Of a stretch of 10,941 bases of DNA, positions 1 to 7,409 are shown in pieces. Where the stretch lies: positions 1-10,941 of the forward strand of contig CAMYVI010000064.1 of the NCBI GenBank assembly GCA_947302185.1, written 5' to 3'. Numbering within the stretch: position 1 is the first letter of the stretch; every line of letters begins with the position of its first letter. A program made the position numbers and the translations under genes. Source of the stretch: an uncultured Lachnospiraceae bacterium. Its GTDB lineage: Bacteria; Bacillota_A; Clostridia; Lachnospirales; Lachnospiraceae. The notes below the pieces were generated by a model. The model searched no databases and was not told where the DNA came from. It was given only the letters and a program-made list of their open reading frames with translations.

Positions 1-1048
1 ACAGAGCAAGCGTAACTCCCTCCTCTCCGTGTGCCTCTCCGAGAGCGTTCGTAAATGTCGCCATTCCGATGCCGGTCATAATGAACCCGATTTGTGACAT
101 GGATGAGCACGCAAGGGTTCTCTTAAGATTCACTGAGAACAGCGCGAGCAGCGCTCCGAGGAACATTGTGATAAGTCCGATCGCAAAAATGACAAGACCG
201 TATTCCCGACTTTCGAACAGAGCCTGAGTCGCAGTCATAATTATGCCGTAGACGCCGACCTTAGTCAGAATTCCGGAAAGCAGGGCCGATCCGGGCGACG
301 GTGCGACAGGATGCGCTTTCGGCAGCCACACGTGAACCGGGAACATACCCGCCTTGCACCCGAAGCCGATCAGAATGCAGATCGCGCCTGCATAAATCCG
401 CCGGGCAGACACCGCGTCCGCCGACGCCGTGCGCACCGCGGCAGCAAGCTCGCTGAATGTGAGCGTGCCGCAGGTCTCCCGGACGAGGAGCAGTCCCATA
501 AAGAGGACAAGTCCGCCTATCACAGCTATGAACAGATATGTATAAGCAGCCCGGATAGCTCCCTGTGTCTCCTCGTGGATGACCCATGTGAAAGACGTGA
601 GAGATAAAATCTCGAAGAAAATAAAACTTGTCATGAGATCCGCGGAAAGCATAACGCCCTGCGTTGCGCCGAGTGTCATGATGACGAACATAAAGTAGCG
701 GTCAAGTCCCTCCCGTTCATGCGCAAAATACTCTTTGGAAAAAAGCGTTGTTCCGGCCCACATAATTGCCGTGATGGCGCTGTATACCGCACGGAAACCG
801 TCTGCCGTAAAGCTGAGACCGCAGACAAATATTCCCGGCACGGTCAGGTGAGGCAGCAAAGCACCGCTCCCGCTCTCCGCACCGGCAAGAGCCGGGATTA
901 CTGTCATGACCTGTATTACGGACAAAGCCAGTATAAAGAAGGTGAAAATAATCACCGCGTTATCACGCAGTTCCCCGTTTTTCTTCCCGAGTACGTAGAC
1001 AAAAGGCGAGATGAAAATCGGTAAAAATACAAGTAAGGCAATCACCAT
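1..1048 (-). CDS. Proton-translocating antiporter subunit, MrpD/NuoM-like, fourth in operon (3' end beyond window)
   Basis: Open frame of 349 codons from an ATG at 1048 to the left edge, with no stop, so the C-terminus is missing. It belongs to the proton-conducting NuoL/M/N (MrpA/MrpD) family. These are polytopic membrane proteins that move protons or cations through half-channels. Visible hallmarks: a membrane glutamate at about residue 146 (FFEILSLTSFTW), a lysine at about 232 (GFGCKAGMFPVHVWLPKAHP), a second lysine at about 263 (LLSGILTKVGVYG), and the family SSMSQIGFIMTGIG segment near 305-320. The start lies one base after the stop of the preceding gene and follows a G-rich stretch (GGGGGTGA), so translation is probably coupled. 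The HVWLPKAHPVAPSP and SGILTK sequences favour the MrpD/NuoM/NuoN branch over NuoL. The family call is secure; the exact subunit name and any further partners are not. Confidence 0.93.
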   Translation of the reverse strand, partial: MVIALLVFLPIFISPFVYVLGKKNGELRDNAVIIFTFFILALSVIQVMTVIPALAGAESGSGALLPHLTVPGIFVCGLSFTADGFRAVYSAITAIMWAGTTLFSKEYFAHEREGLDRYFMFVIMTLGATQGVMLSADLMTSFIFFEILSLTSFTWVIHEETQGAIRAAYTYLFIAVIGGLVLFMGLLLVRETCGTLTFSELAAAVRTASADAVSARRIYAGAICILIGFGCKAGMFPVHVWLPKAHPVAPSPGSALLSGILTKVGVYGIIMTATQALFESREYGLVIFAIGLITMFLGALLALFSVNLKRTLACSSMSQIGFIMTGIGMATFTNALGEAHGEEGVTLAL

Positions 1049-1049
1049 A

Positions 1050-2516
1050 TCACATCACCCCCATTGCGATTTTCTCGAGAAATGCGATGATCGGTCCGGA
1101 AAACAGACCGAAAACCACATTTAGAGCAGCAAAGAATCCGATCGGACCCAGCATAAGAGGACCGGCTTCTTTTCGGCCTTGCATATTTCTGTATCGGTCG
1201 GTCCCTTCCATCGGGAAAAAGGCTCGAATGCTGACGTTAATTGTATACATCGCACACAGGAAAGCAGATGCGATAAGGCAGACAGTGCCCGCGATCGAAG
1301 CAGGCGTCATGGCACTGATACCTGCCCAGATGAGTTTCCATTTGGATATAAATCCGCAGAAAAGCGGAATGCCCGTGAGTGAAAATGCTCCCATCGTATA
1401 GAATGTGAACGTCAGAGGCATTCGCCTCCCGACTCCGTTCACCTCGTAAATATACTCATTTCCCGTAACATGCATAAAGGCGCCGGCACACAGGAAAAGG
1501 GACATCTTGATCACACTGTGGAACAGCATATGCGCAAGTCCTCCGAGCAGCCCCTGCGGCGTCATCAGCATAATGCCGTATAACATGTAGGACAGGTTGC
1601 TTACCGTGGAGTATGCCAGCCTGCGTTTGAAATGCCTCTCCTTCAGAGCCATCACCGCGGCAAATATCAGCGTGAACTCCACTGTGATCAGGCAAATAGT
1701 CTGCACGGTCTCTCCGATCAGTATTTCCGGTCCGTACACGTACCAGGCAAGTCTCATGACGGCAAATACGCCGGAATTGACGACTGCGACCGCATGCAGA
1801 AGAGCAGTGACAGGCGTCGGTGCGACAGAAGCCTGCGGGAGCCACATATGCAGCGGAAAGACAGCCGCCTTTGTCCCGAATCCGAAGAAACCGAACAGGA
1901 AAATGATCCTCATGAGGTCATCTGAGAAAAAACCCGAGAGGCTTCCGCCATACCGGAATTCTCCTCCTCCGCCCATAGTTCCCATTACAACCGCGACAAA
2001 TGCCAGTGAAGCGCCGCCGATACAATAAGCCGCATATCTCCTGCCGGCAAAGAGACTTGAATGATTCTGATAGTGCGCGACAAGAGGCAGAGTGACCAGC
2101 GTCAGCATCTCGAAGAATACATACATGGTGACCAGATCAGCGGAAAAGGCAATCCCCAGCGTAATTCCGTACGTCATGACATAAAAAGCAAAAAAAGCGT
2201 TTTTTCTGACAGAATGTGCCATGTAATCAAATGCATACATAAGAACAAGCGGCCACATCACAGAGACCATTCCCGCAAAAAGCATGGCCGGTCCGTCCAC
2301 CTTAAAATTAACGGCAAATCCTTCTATGAAACTGTATATCGTGACGGGAGTCCTCGTCCCGTATGCAAGTACGGCCCATACTGCCGCTGACGCTGTGCAG
2401 GAAACAATTTCACAGTAAATATTTCTTTTACGGTCATCCCGAATCGGTACCGGGAAAAGCATGGCTCCTCCGACGAGCGGTATCAGGATCGGCACCAAAA
2501 TCAAATACTGACTCAC
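1050..2516 (-). CDS. Antiporter subunit resembling the MrpA N-terminal module / NuoL, 488 aa
   Basis: Complete membrane protein of the NuoL/M/N family, with about 14 hydrophobic segments. Residues that support ion translocation: Glu136 (MYVFFEMLTL), Lys216 (GFGTKAAVFPLHMWLPQ) and Lys392/Lys394 (GFISKWKLIW). The segment PTPVTALLHAVAVVNSGVF (about 234-252) matches the NuoL/MrpA pattern (PTPVSALIHAATMV.AGVY) better than the MrpD pattern. At the place where MrpD-type proteins carry a lysine, this one has Asn247. It is far shorter than full MrpA and lacks its C-terminal part, but that part is supplied by the MbhD-like and MbhE-like proteins encoded upstream. The start is GTG at 2516, with AGGTG seven bases before it. 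It follows a 163-base repeat-bearing gap and is one base from the next gene. Assignment to the NuoL/MrpA branch is inference from motifs. Confidence 0.93.
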   Translation of the reverse strand: MSQYLILVPILIPLVGGAMLFPVPIRDDRKRNIYCEIVSCTASAAVWAVLAYGTRTPVTIYSFIEGFAVNFKVDGPAMLFAGMVSVMWPLVLMYAFDYMAHSVRKNAFFAFYVMTYGITLGIAFSADLVTMYVFFEMLTLVTLPLVAHYQNHSSLFAGRRYAAYCIGGASLAFVAVVMGTMGGGGEFRYGGSLSGFFSDDLMRIIFLFGFFGFGTKAAVFPLHMWLPQASVAPTPVTALLHAVAVVNSGVFAVMRLAWYVYGPEILIGETVQTICLITVEFTLIFAAVMALKERHFKRRLAYSTVSNLSYMLYGIMLMTPQGLLGGLAHMLFHSVIKMSLFLCAGAFMHVTGNEYIYEVNGVGRRMPLTFTFYTMGAFSLTGIPLFCGFISKWKLIWAGISAMTPASIAGTVCLIASAFLCAMYTINVSIRAFFPMEGTDRYRNMQGRKEAGPLMLGPIGFFAALNVVFGLFSGPIIAFLEKIAMGVM

Positions 2517-2538
2517 GTTATTGCACCTAATCTTTCGT

Positions 2539-2634
2539 AAAGTATTTACTTTATTAAGTAACTGTTCACCCGGGAATTAGTTCGGGAACGCCGCGATGTT
2601 CCTGCCGCGACGCGCGCGGGCGTCAACGCCTGCC
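2539..2634 (-). repeat. Degenerate intergenic repeat, copy 2 (related to 9336-9425)
   Basis: The gap between two antiporter genes (2517-2679) is not coding. On the plus strand it holds a perfect AAAGTA-TT-TACTTT palindrome (2539-2552), then AAGTAACT, a GGAAC-8-GTTCC hairpin (2585-2602), the string CGACGCGCG from 2608, and a GGCGT-CA-ACGCC inverted repeat (2619-2630). The same parts in the same order and at nearly the same spacing occur at 9336-9425: GTAACT to CGACGCGCG is 50 bases here and 49 there. Strand is nominal, set to that of the genes. It may be a mobile or RNA-structural repeat; no function is shown. Confidence 0.6.
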
Positions 2635-2635
2635 A

Positions 2636-2686
2636 TTCGCGTCATCACGGACTTACGCCGCGGAAATTCACGTCAGAGATTAAAAG
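2636..2686 (-). repeat. Partial copy of the AATCTCTGACG repeat overlapping a stop codon
   Basis: On the minus strand, TTTTAATCTCTGACG starts at 2685, inside the last codons of the 2680-4182 gene, and supplies its TAA stop. This matches the terminal inverted repeat of the element at 9128-9229 (TTAATCTCTGACG shared exactly). The following bases (GAATT..., TAAGTC.GTGA.TGA) resemble that element's interior with gaps. The second terminal repeat is not found, so this looks like a decayed or partial copy. Confidence 0.5.
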
Positions 2687-4182
2687 AACTTAATCATTAT
2701 ATCTGCGATCTGCGAGCCGAAAATTCCCACCAGACAAGCTGCAGCCGACAGAATAATCATCGGCACATACATGAGAGCCGACTCGGTGACGGCAGACGCC
2801 GGCTGCCCTTTGCCATGCCTGCCGGCGGTATTTCCGTCTTCATTCTTTCCCGTATGCCCTTCGCCGTGCTCATGACCCGGAAAGAACGCATCAACTGCCA
2901 CCGGAAGGAGGTATCCTGCGGTGAGAAGTGCCGAAATCAGAAGAATGACGGGCGGAAGAATCGCGTACAGTCCCATACCGTCACCCACAGCTGCCAGAGC
3001 GATATACCATTTGCTGACAAATCCCCCCGTAGGCGGAATACCTACCAGAGAAAGCGAGACAATAAGAAAACACCACATGGTGATCGGCAGCTGTTTTCCG
3101 ATTCCTTTAAGTTCCCCGACGTTTCTCTTGCCGAGCTTGTAAATAAAAACGCCGGCGGCAAGGAAGAGACAGCCTTTGGATGTGGCGTGAGCGGCAACAT
3201 GAAGCAATCCGCCGGCTGCGCCCTCCGGGGAAAGGAGTGCGAGACCGAGAGAAATATATGAAATCTGGCTTATAGTGGAAAAAGCCAGCCGTTTTTTCAT
3301 AACTTTCTCCTTAAACGCCATCATCGATCCCATAAAAATTGTCAGCATACAGAGCGTCATCCATGCGTACTGTACCCAGGTTCCGCGGATAAAGTCCGCG
3401 CCCGCCGAAAAATACACCAGACGGATGATGGCGATAATGCCGGCCTTGGCAATAATACCGGACAGAAGCGCGGATGCAGGCGCAGGTGCGATCGGATGAG
3501 CCGCAGGCAGCCAGCCGTGCATCGGATACATACCGGCTTTTGTCCCAAAGCCCATGATTCCTATGAATATCATGGCAAGAAGAAGTTTTTCGTTTCCGGA
3601 GACGCGTGCCATGTCAAGAGTGCCTCCCCGGGCGAAAGCGCCTGCATTTGCAGAAAAGTAGCTGACAAAAAATACAGACAGAAGACCGAGGAGAGCACCG
3701 CCGATCGAGTAGAACAGATACTTCAATGCCGCAGAGACCGCATCCTTCGTCAGCTCATGGAGAACAAGCGGCATCGATGTGAGCGTCGCCATCTCGAAGC
3801 ACAGATAAAGAGTTACCAGGTTTCCGGCAAGGCACACGGAAAGCATGGCGCCGTAACAGACAAAGTAAAATGCAAAGAACACATTCTCGCGTTCTTCCAT
3901 TTTCATGTATTCAAATGAATAGAAGCACGTTACCGTATAGAGCAGCATGACGACGATCATAAAAAATCTGCCGATCCCGTCAGCCGTAAAATATGCGCTG
4001 ATCGTATCCGTAAATGCAAAGAGGCGAATACTGCCGCCGGTCAAAATCGAGAAAATGCCGAGTACGTCTGTAACCAATATTGCAGCGACATAATACTTGT
4101 GTCTCTGACGGTCTTCCGTTTCGATCGCGGAAATAATGATTCCCGATATAATCGGAAAGAGAATTGTCAATAAAAGAATCAT
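2680..4182 (-). CDS. Antiporter subunit, MrpD/NuoN-like, 500 aa
   Basis: Complete polytopic protein of the NuoL/M/N family. Key residues: Glu130 (LYLCFEMATLTSMPLVLHE), Lys215 (GFGTKAGMYPMHGWLPAAHP), Lys246 (LLSGIIAKAGII), Lys391 (GIPPTGGFVSKWYIA). The usual STISQISYI segment lies near 302-310. All positions expected for a working proton half-channel are kept. A hydrophilic loop at about 436-460 carries four histidines (437, 439, 443, 456) among glycines and acidic residues, which is unusual for the family. The ATG at 4182 has AAGGAG seven bases upstream and lies 14 bases after the previous stop, so this is an operon member. It is followed by a 163-base gap with repeats, the largest break inside the operon. 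It could be called MrpD, MbhH-like or NuoN-like. Confidence 0.93.
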   Translation of the reverse strand: MILLLTILFPIISGIIISAIETEDRQRHKYYVAAILVTDVLGIFSILTGGSIRLFAFTDTISAYFTADGIGRFFMIVVMLLYTVTCFYSFEYMKMEERENVFFAFYFVCYGAMLSVCLAGNLVTLYLCFEMATLTSMPLVLHELTKDAVSAALKYLFYSIGGALLGLLSVFFVSYFSANAGAFARGGTLDMARVSGNEKLLLAMIFIGIMGFGTKAGMYPMHGWLPAAHPIAPAPASALLSGIIAKAGIIAIIRLVYFSAGADFIRGTWVQYAWMTLCMLTIFMGSMMAFKEKVMKKRLAFSTISQISYISLGLALLSPEGAAGGLLHVAAHATSKGCLFLAAGVFIYKLGKRNVGELKGIGKQLPITMWCFLIVSLSLVGIPPTGGFVSKWYIALAAVGDGMGLYAILPPVILLISALLTAGYLLPVAVDAFFPGHEHGEGHTGKNEDGNTAGRHGKGQPASAVTESALMYVPMIILSAAACLVGIFGSQIADIMIKFF

Positions 4183-4196
4183 GGTCGACTCCTTTC

Positions 4197-5771
4197 TTAT
4201 GAGAACATTTCAAGTCCCATGCGAATAAGATCCACGGTATACCAGGCGAAAAGTCCCAGGTACAGATTCATAGCTATGAGTATCAGGACGGATATTCTGT
4301 ATTCCGCCTTTGAGCGGAGAGTTTCCTCTTCCTCATCACCGTAATCCATATCGTGATAAGTTCCCTGAATACCCTGCTCCTCTTCATAAAGCCTGCGGGC
4401 GGATATATCCGCACCTCCGCGCCCTTCAGAATATATTCTTATGACTGTTCGAAGAAAATATAATGCATTCAGTACTGAGCTGATCGCCAATGCCGTCATA
4501 GTAAAGAACAGAATCTTCATATTGTCGGACTGAGCGGCGGCCAGGGCAAACAGCAGCTTGGCGGAGAACCCGGCAAAAACAGGTATACCGACCATAGACA
4601 GGGAACAGGCCAGAAAAGCGGCACCTGCGTCCCGGGCACGGTGCGCACTGCCCTGAAGGTTTCTGAACAGAAGACTGTCACCCGAAACTTCTGCCAGACG
4701 CGGCGTTGTCAGGAAGAGCAGCGACTTTGTAACAGCATGTGCCAGTATCTGGAACATGGCAGCCGTATATCCCATCATGCCGCCGATACCGATACCCATA
4801 TAGATATAACCGATCTGAGCGGCAGATGAGTACGCGACCATACGGTTAATACTCTTCTTTCTTATTGCGGATACCGATCCGAAAATCATACCGAGGATAC
4901 CGAGAACAAACAGAATTTTCCGGATAGGCAGACTCTCGAACACATCTATTCCGATACATCTGTAATAAATCTTAAAAAGCAGAAATATATAGGCCTTGGA
5001 GACGATCGAAGACAGAATCGAAGCTGACGTCGGCGTCGACCAGCCGTATGTATCCGGCATCCAGAAATGGAAGGGAAACAGACCGCTCTTTATGGAGAGA
5101 CCTATAGTGAGAATTCCCAGAGCCAGTGTGACAGACTTCATACTGCCGTAGGAATTGGCTATTTCCGCAATATTGTACTGCATCGGCACCATCAGAAGAT
5201 GTCCTGTTATATCGTATAAAAGGACGACTCCCAGAAGAAACAGTCCTGACCCGAGCAGATTCAAAATCATATATCGCACTGCCGCCAGTGTGGTACGCCC
5301 TATCTCCCGAACAATTATGAGTCCGCAGGAAGTAAGCGTCATGATTTCGAGAAAGACGTAGCCGGTGAAAATGTCATTTGTCCATATCATGGCCATGAGG
5401 GCAGCGGTCAGAAGATTTATGAGCGAAAAGAAAAGATTGACCTTGCTTTCATCCACATCCGCGACAAGGAATTTCCATCCGGCCATGACACTGCAGAAAA
5501 TGATGATCAGAAAGCCGAGCGCAAGGGTCGCTTCCAGGACACCTGCACGGATCTCATTGCCCCAGGGTGCCGGGAACTCACCCATCGTGTAAGTAAATGC
5601 TTCTCCCGTGATATAGGTATACCGGAGAACGAGCGCCGTCAGAATAATCAGAAGAATCTCATACAGCAACGTATAATACTTTGCCGTTTTCCCTTTCAGC
5701 ATCGTGCACAGAACGCCTGAGAACAGACTCAGCACGATCGTGAACAGGGGGAAGTTTCTTATAATATCCAC
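4197..5771 (-). CDS. Antiporter subunit directly after MrpC, MrpD/MbhH-like, 524 aa
   Basis: First of four large antiporter subunits, placed right after mrpC as mrpD is in Mrp operons and mbhH in Mbh operons. Numbered from the GTG: Glu142 (YVFLEIMTLTSCG), Lys228 (LSIKSGLFPFHFWMPD), Lys259 (ILSSIVSKAYIF), Lys405 (VFAGFSAKLLFAL), and the VAYSSAAQIGYIYMG segment near 312-326. A strongly acidic loop (about 463-490, with YEEEQ and GDEEEE) precedes the last helix. I chose GTG at 5771: it starts one base after the mrpC stop and has GGAGG nine bases upstream. An in-frame ATG at 5813 would add 14 polar residues (SCRDTRRRTDE) inside mrpC with no good ribosome binding site, unlike family N-termini. Confidence 0.92.
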   Translation of the reverse strand: MDIIRNFPLFTIVLSLFSGVLCTMLKGKTAKYYTLLYEILLIILTALVLRYTYITGEAFTYTMGEFPAPWGNEIRAGVLEATLALGFLIIIFCSVMAGWKFLVADVDESKVNLFFSLINLLTAALMAMIWTNDIFTGYVFLEIMTLTSCGLIIVREIGRTTLAAVRYMILNLLGSGLFLLGVVLLYDITGHLLMVPMQYNIAEIANSYGSMKSVTLALGILTIGLSIKSGLFPFHFWMPDTYGWSTPTSASILSSIVSKAYIFLLFKIYYRCIGIDVFESLPIRKILFVLGILGMIFGSVSAIRKKSINRMVAYSSAAQIGYIYMGIGIGGMMGYTAAMFQILAHAVTKSLLFLTTPRLAEVSGDSLLFRNLQGSAHRARDAGAAFLACSLSMVGIPVFAGFSAKLLFALAAAQSDNMKILFFTMTALAISSVLNALYFLRTVIRIYSEGRGGADISARRLYEEEQGIQGTYHDMDYGDEEEETLRSKAEYRISVLILIAMNLYLGLFAWYTVDLIRMGLEMFS

Positions 5772-5772
5772 T

Positions 5773-6153
5773 TCATCTGTCCTCCGTCTGGTGTCTCGAC
5801 AGGATATAGACATCGTCGAGATTCAATGTATGATACCGTCTGTAAAGACGTATCGTCAGAGACAGCATAACTGCCGTGACCGAAACCGAGACCACAATGC
5901 CGGTCAGGACAAGTCCTGCGGGCACCGGGTTGATATATGCTTCTACATTCGTGACCCCGCCGGTGATTATCGGCGCTTTTCTGCCGGAGATATACCCCAT
6001 AGAAGCGAGGAACAGGAAAGTACCTGTATCCATGATATTCATTCCTATTAATTTCTTAATAAGATTGCGATGGAACAGCATCATGGTTAGACCTATTCCG
6101 AAGAGGATGATTGCCGCAGCTTCCTCATAATTGATCAATAACGTTTCGAGCAT
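5773..6153 (-). CDS. mrpC: Na+/H+ antiporter subunit C (NuoK-like)
   Basis: A 126-residue, three-helix protein of the MnhC/MrpC/NuoK family, a membrane subunit that packs against the antiporter-like subunits. The diagnostic stretch is NPVPAGLVLTGIVVSVSVTA at about 76-95, matching the family's DPLPQALVLTAIVI pattern, with GMNIMDTGTFLFLAS (about 37-51) in the second helix. Two departures are visible: Asn76 where many MrpC proteins have Asp, and Ala79-Gly80 where Gln-Ala is usual. The C-terminus (about 103-126) is polar and rich in Arg/Asp. The ATG at 6153 is preceded by AGGA with a seven-base spacer. It starts 13 bases after the MrpB fusion and ends one base before the GTG of the next gene. Its place between MrpB and the MrpD-like gene supports the call. 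Confidence 0.93.
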   Translation of the reverse strand: MLETLLINYEEAAAIILFGIGLTMMLFHRNLIKKLIGMNIMDTGTFLFLASMGYISGRKAPIITGGVTNVEAYINPVPAGLVLTGIVVSVSVTAVMLSLTIRLYRRYHTLNLDDVYILSRHQTEDR

Positions 6154-6166
6154 TTTTAAATCCTAT

Positions 6167-7111
6167 CTATACTCCGCCAATTGAACCCCGGCGGAACAAA
6201 CTGAAAAATCCGAACATCGTACACGCGACCACCAGGCCTACTGCGATATCAAGCGGTAGAATAAGACCGCCCGAAAGAATCGCTCCCGGTGTTCCCTTGG
6301 GAATATGATTATCTATCCCGTTCGCGCCGGTAAAGAAAACATACCCCTTGGCAAAGCTGTAAAATGACAGGGCAGCGAACGTCACATAACCCGATAATTT
6401 CAAAGTGAAGAACCTGTCGACCCGGTCAAAACCGAATGAAGCCGTAAAAATGATCATAGCCGCCCCAAGAATCGCTCCCCCGGAAAATCCGCCTCCGGGT
6501 GAATTCTGTCCGTTCAGCAGCACATAAAAACCGAACACGAAAATGCATGGCACCAGTATCAGACCGATTTTCTGCAGAATAGCATCATTCTCAGTGGCAA
6601 AATAACGATCTGAGCGGATACTGCTGTAATCCTCGAACTTCGAGTTCATATTCTTCCAGTCTTTACGAAGAAGTACCATGACACATACCAGAGCCGTGAA
6701 AAGAACATGCGACTCCCCCAGCGTGTCGAATGCGCGGTAGTCCAGAATCATTCCGGACACAATATTGACCGCGCCGGTCTCCTCGAGTCCTTTTTCAATA
6801 TATCTCTGTGCGACGACAGTCGCTCTCACATTCTCCTGACCGAATCTCGGAAGATTGGCAACACAGTACAGAAGGACCGTAATCAGGAGAACGCAGCTCA
6901 CCACAGCGGAAATATTAAAAAAAATCCGGAACCATTTCTGTTCGGCAGATATGATACTCTGCGTATCTTCCCTCAGACCGATAAGTTCGGAAATCTCTTT
7001 CTTCTGTTTTTTGAGCTCATCGCGATCCATGTCATGCTCATGGGTCGTTCGGGTAATATCCCGAAGGATGTCAGTCTCCCCGTCGAGCCACTTGCGAAAT
7101 TTCTCATTCAT
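6167..7111 (-). CDS. Fused MbhE-like and MrpB (MnhB) antiporter subunit with charged N-terminal extension
   Basis: A 314-residue protein in three parts. Residues 1-60 are hydrophilic and highly charged (ELKKQKKEISEL near 32-43) and look helical, possibly coiled coil. Residues about 65-150 match the MbhE domain, the extreme C-terminal part of MrpA: a transmembrane helix, then NIVSGMILDYRAFDTLGE (116-133) and a helix ending in RKDWK. Residues about 178-305 are the MnhB/MrpB domain with NGQNSPGGGFSGG (200-212) and four hydrophobic helices. Both domains are in one uninterrupted frame. The ATG at 7111 overlaps the previous stop as ATGA, with GGAGG just upstream. In many species these are separate genes or part of MrpA, so the fusion keeps two neighbouring subunits together. 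The N-terminal extension has no family explanation that I recognise. Confidence 0.9.
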   Translation of the reverse strand: MNEKFRKWLDGETDILRDITRTTHEHDMDRDELKKQKKEISELIGLREDTQSIISAEQKWFRIFFNISAVVSCVLLITVLLYCVANLPRFGQENVRATVVAQRYIEKGLEETGAVNIVSGMILDYRAFDTLGESHVLFTALVCVMVLLRKDWKNMNSKFEDYSSIRSDRYFATENDAILQKIGLILVPCIFVFGFYVLLNGQNSPGGGFSGGAILGAAMIIFTASFGFDRVDRFFTLKLSGYVTFAALSFYSFAKGYVFFTGANGIDNHIPKGTPGAILSGGLILPLDIAVGLVVACTMFGFFSLFRRGSIGGV

Positions 7112-7386
7112 ACATCATCCTCCGTCTCACCCGGCTCGGTACTGTCTTCTCTTTTAATCTTCTTCAGAGTCACAAGGAACAAAATGCTTGATACGCCTGC
7201 TCCGACCGCCGCTTCGGTGATAGCAAGATCCGGCGACTCCATAAGGATCCACAGAATACACATAATCGAGCTGTAGGACATAAATATTACGACCGCCTGC
7301 AGCAGCGAAGGCGTCAGATTAACGGCAATCGCGCATCCGATCAGAATAATCAGGAGTATTATTTTTAAAATTTCCACAATCTGCAT
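7108..7386 (-). CDS. MbhD-like subunit (MrpA C-terminal module, DUF4040 type)
   Basis: Short membrane protein of about 92 residues with three hydrophobic helices. It matches the MbhD domain, which in classical Mrp operons forms part of the C-terminal half of MrpA. Supporting features: LTPSLLQAVVIFMSYSSIMC followed by LMESPDLAITEAAVGAGV, the family's GAPD.ALTEA.VG pattern. The tail is polar and acidic (DSTEPGETEDDV). I prefer the ATG at 7386: it gives the usual N-terminus (MQIVEILKI) and has GGAG nine bases upstream. A GTG at 7413 would overlap the mrpG stop as GTGA and add nine charged residues but lacks a clear ribosome binding site; a GTG at 7392 is also possible. The gene's stop overlaps the start of the MbhE-MrpB gene, so the two are probably translationally coupled. 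Confidence 0.88.
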   Translation of the reverse strand: MQIVEILKIILLIILIGCAIAVNLTPSLLQAVVIFMSYSSIMCILWILMESPDLAITEAAVGAGVSSILFLVTLKKIKREDSTEPGETEDDV

Positions 7387-7409
7387 TGTCACATTCTCCC
7401 TCCGGAACC

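Noticed and set aside
2596..3261. 221-residue plus-strand open frame
   Set aside because: Opposite to a clear antiporter gene, Arg/Lys/Ser-rich with no family pattern; it is an antisense shadow of the 2680-4182 gene. The same holds for other plus-strand frames, such as 6707-7276 and 311-607.
5772..5813. Upstream ATG start for the MrpD-like gene
   Set aside because: It would add 14 polar residues inside mrpC with no ribosome binding site; GTG at 5771 has GGAGG nine bases upstream and follows the mrpC stop directly.
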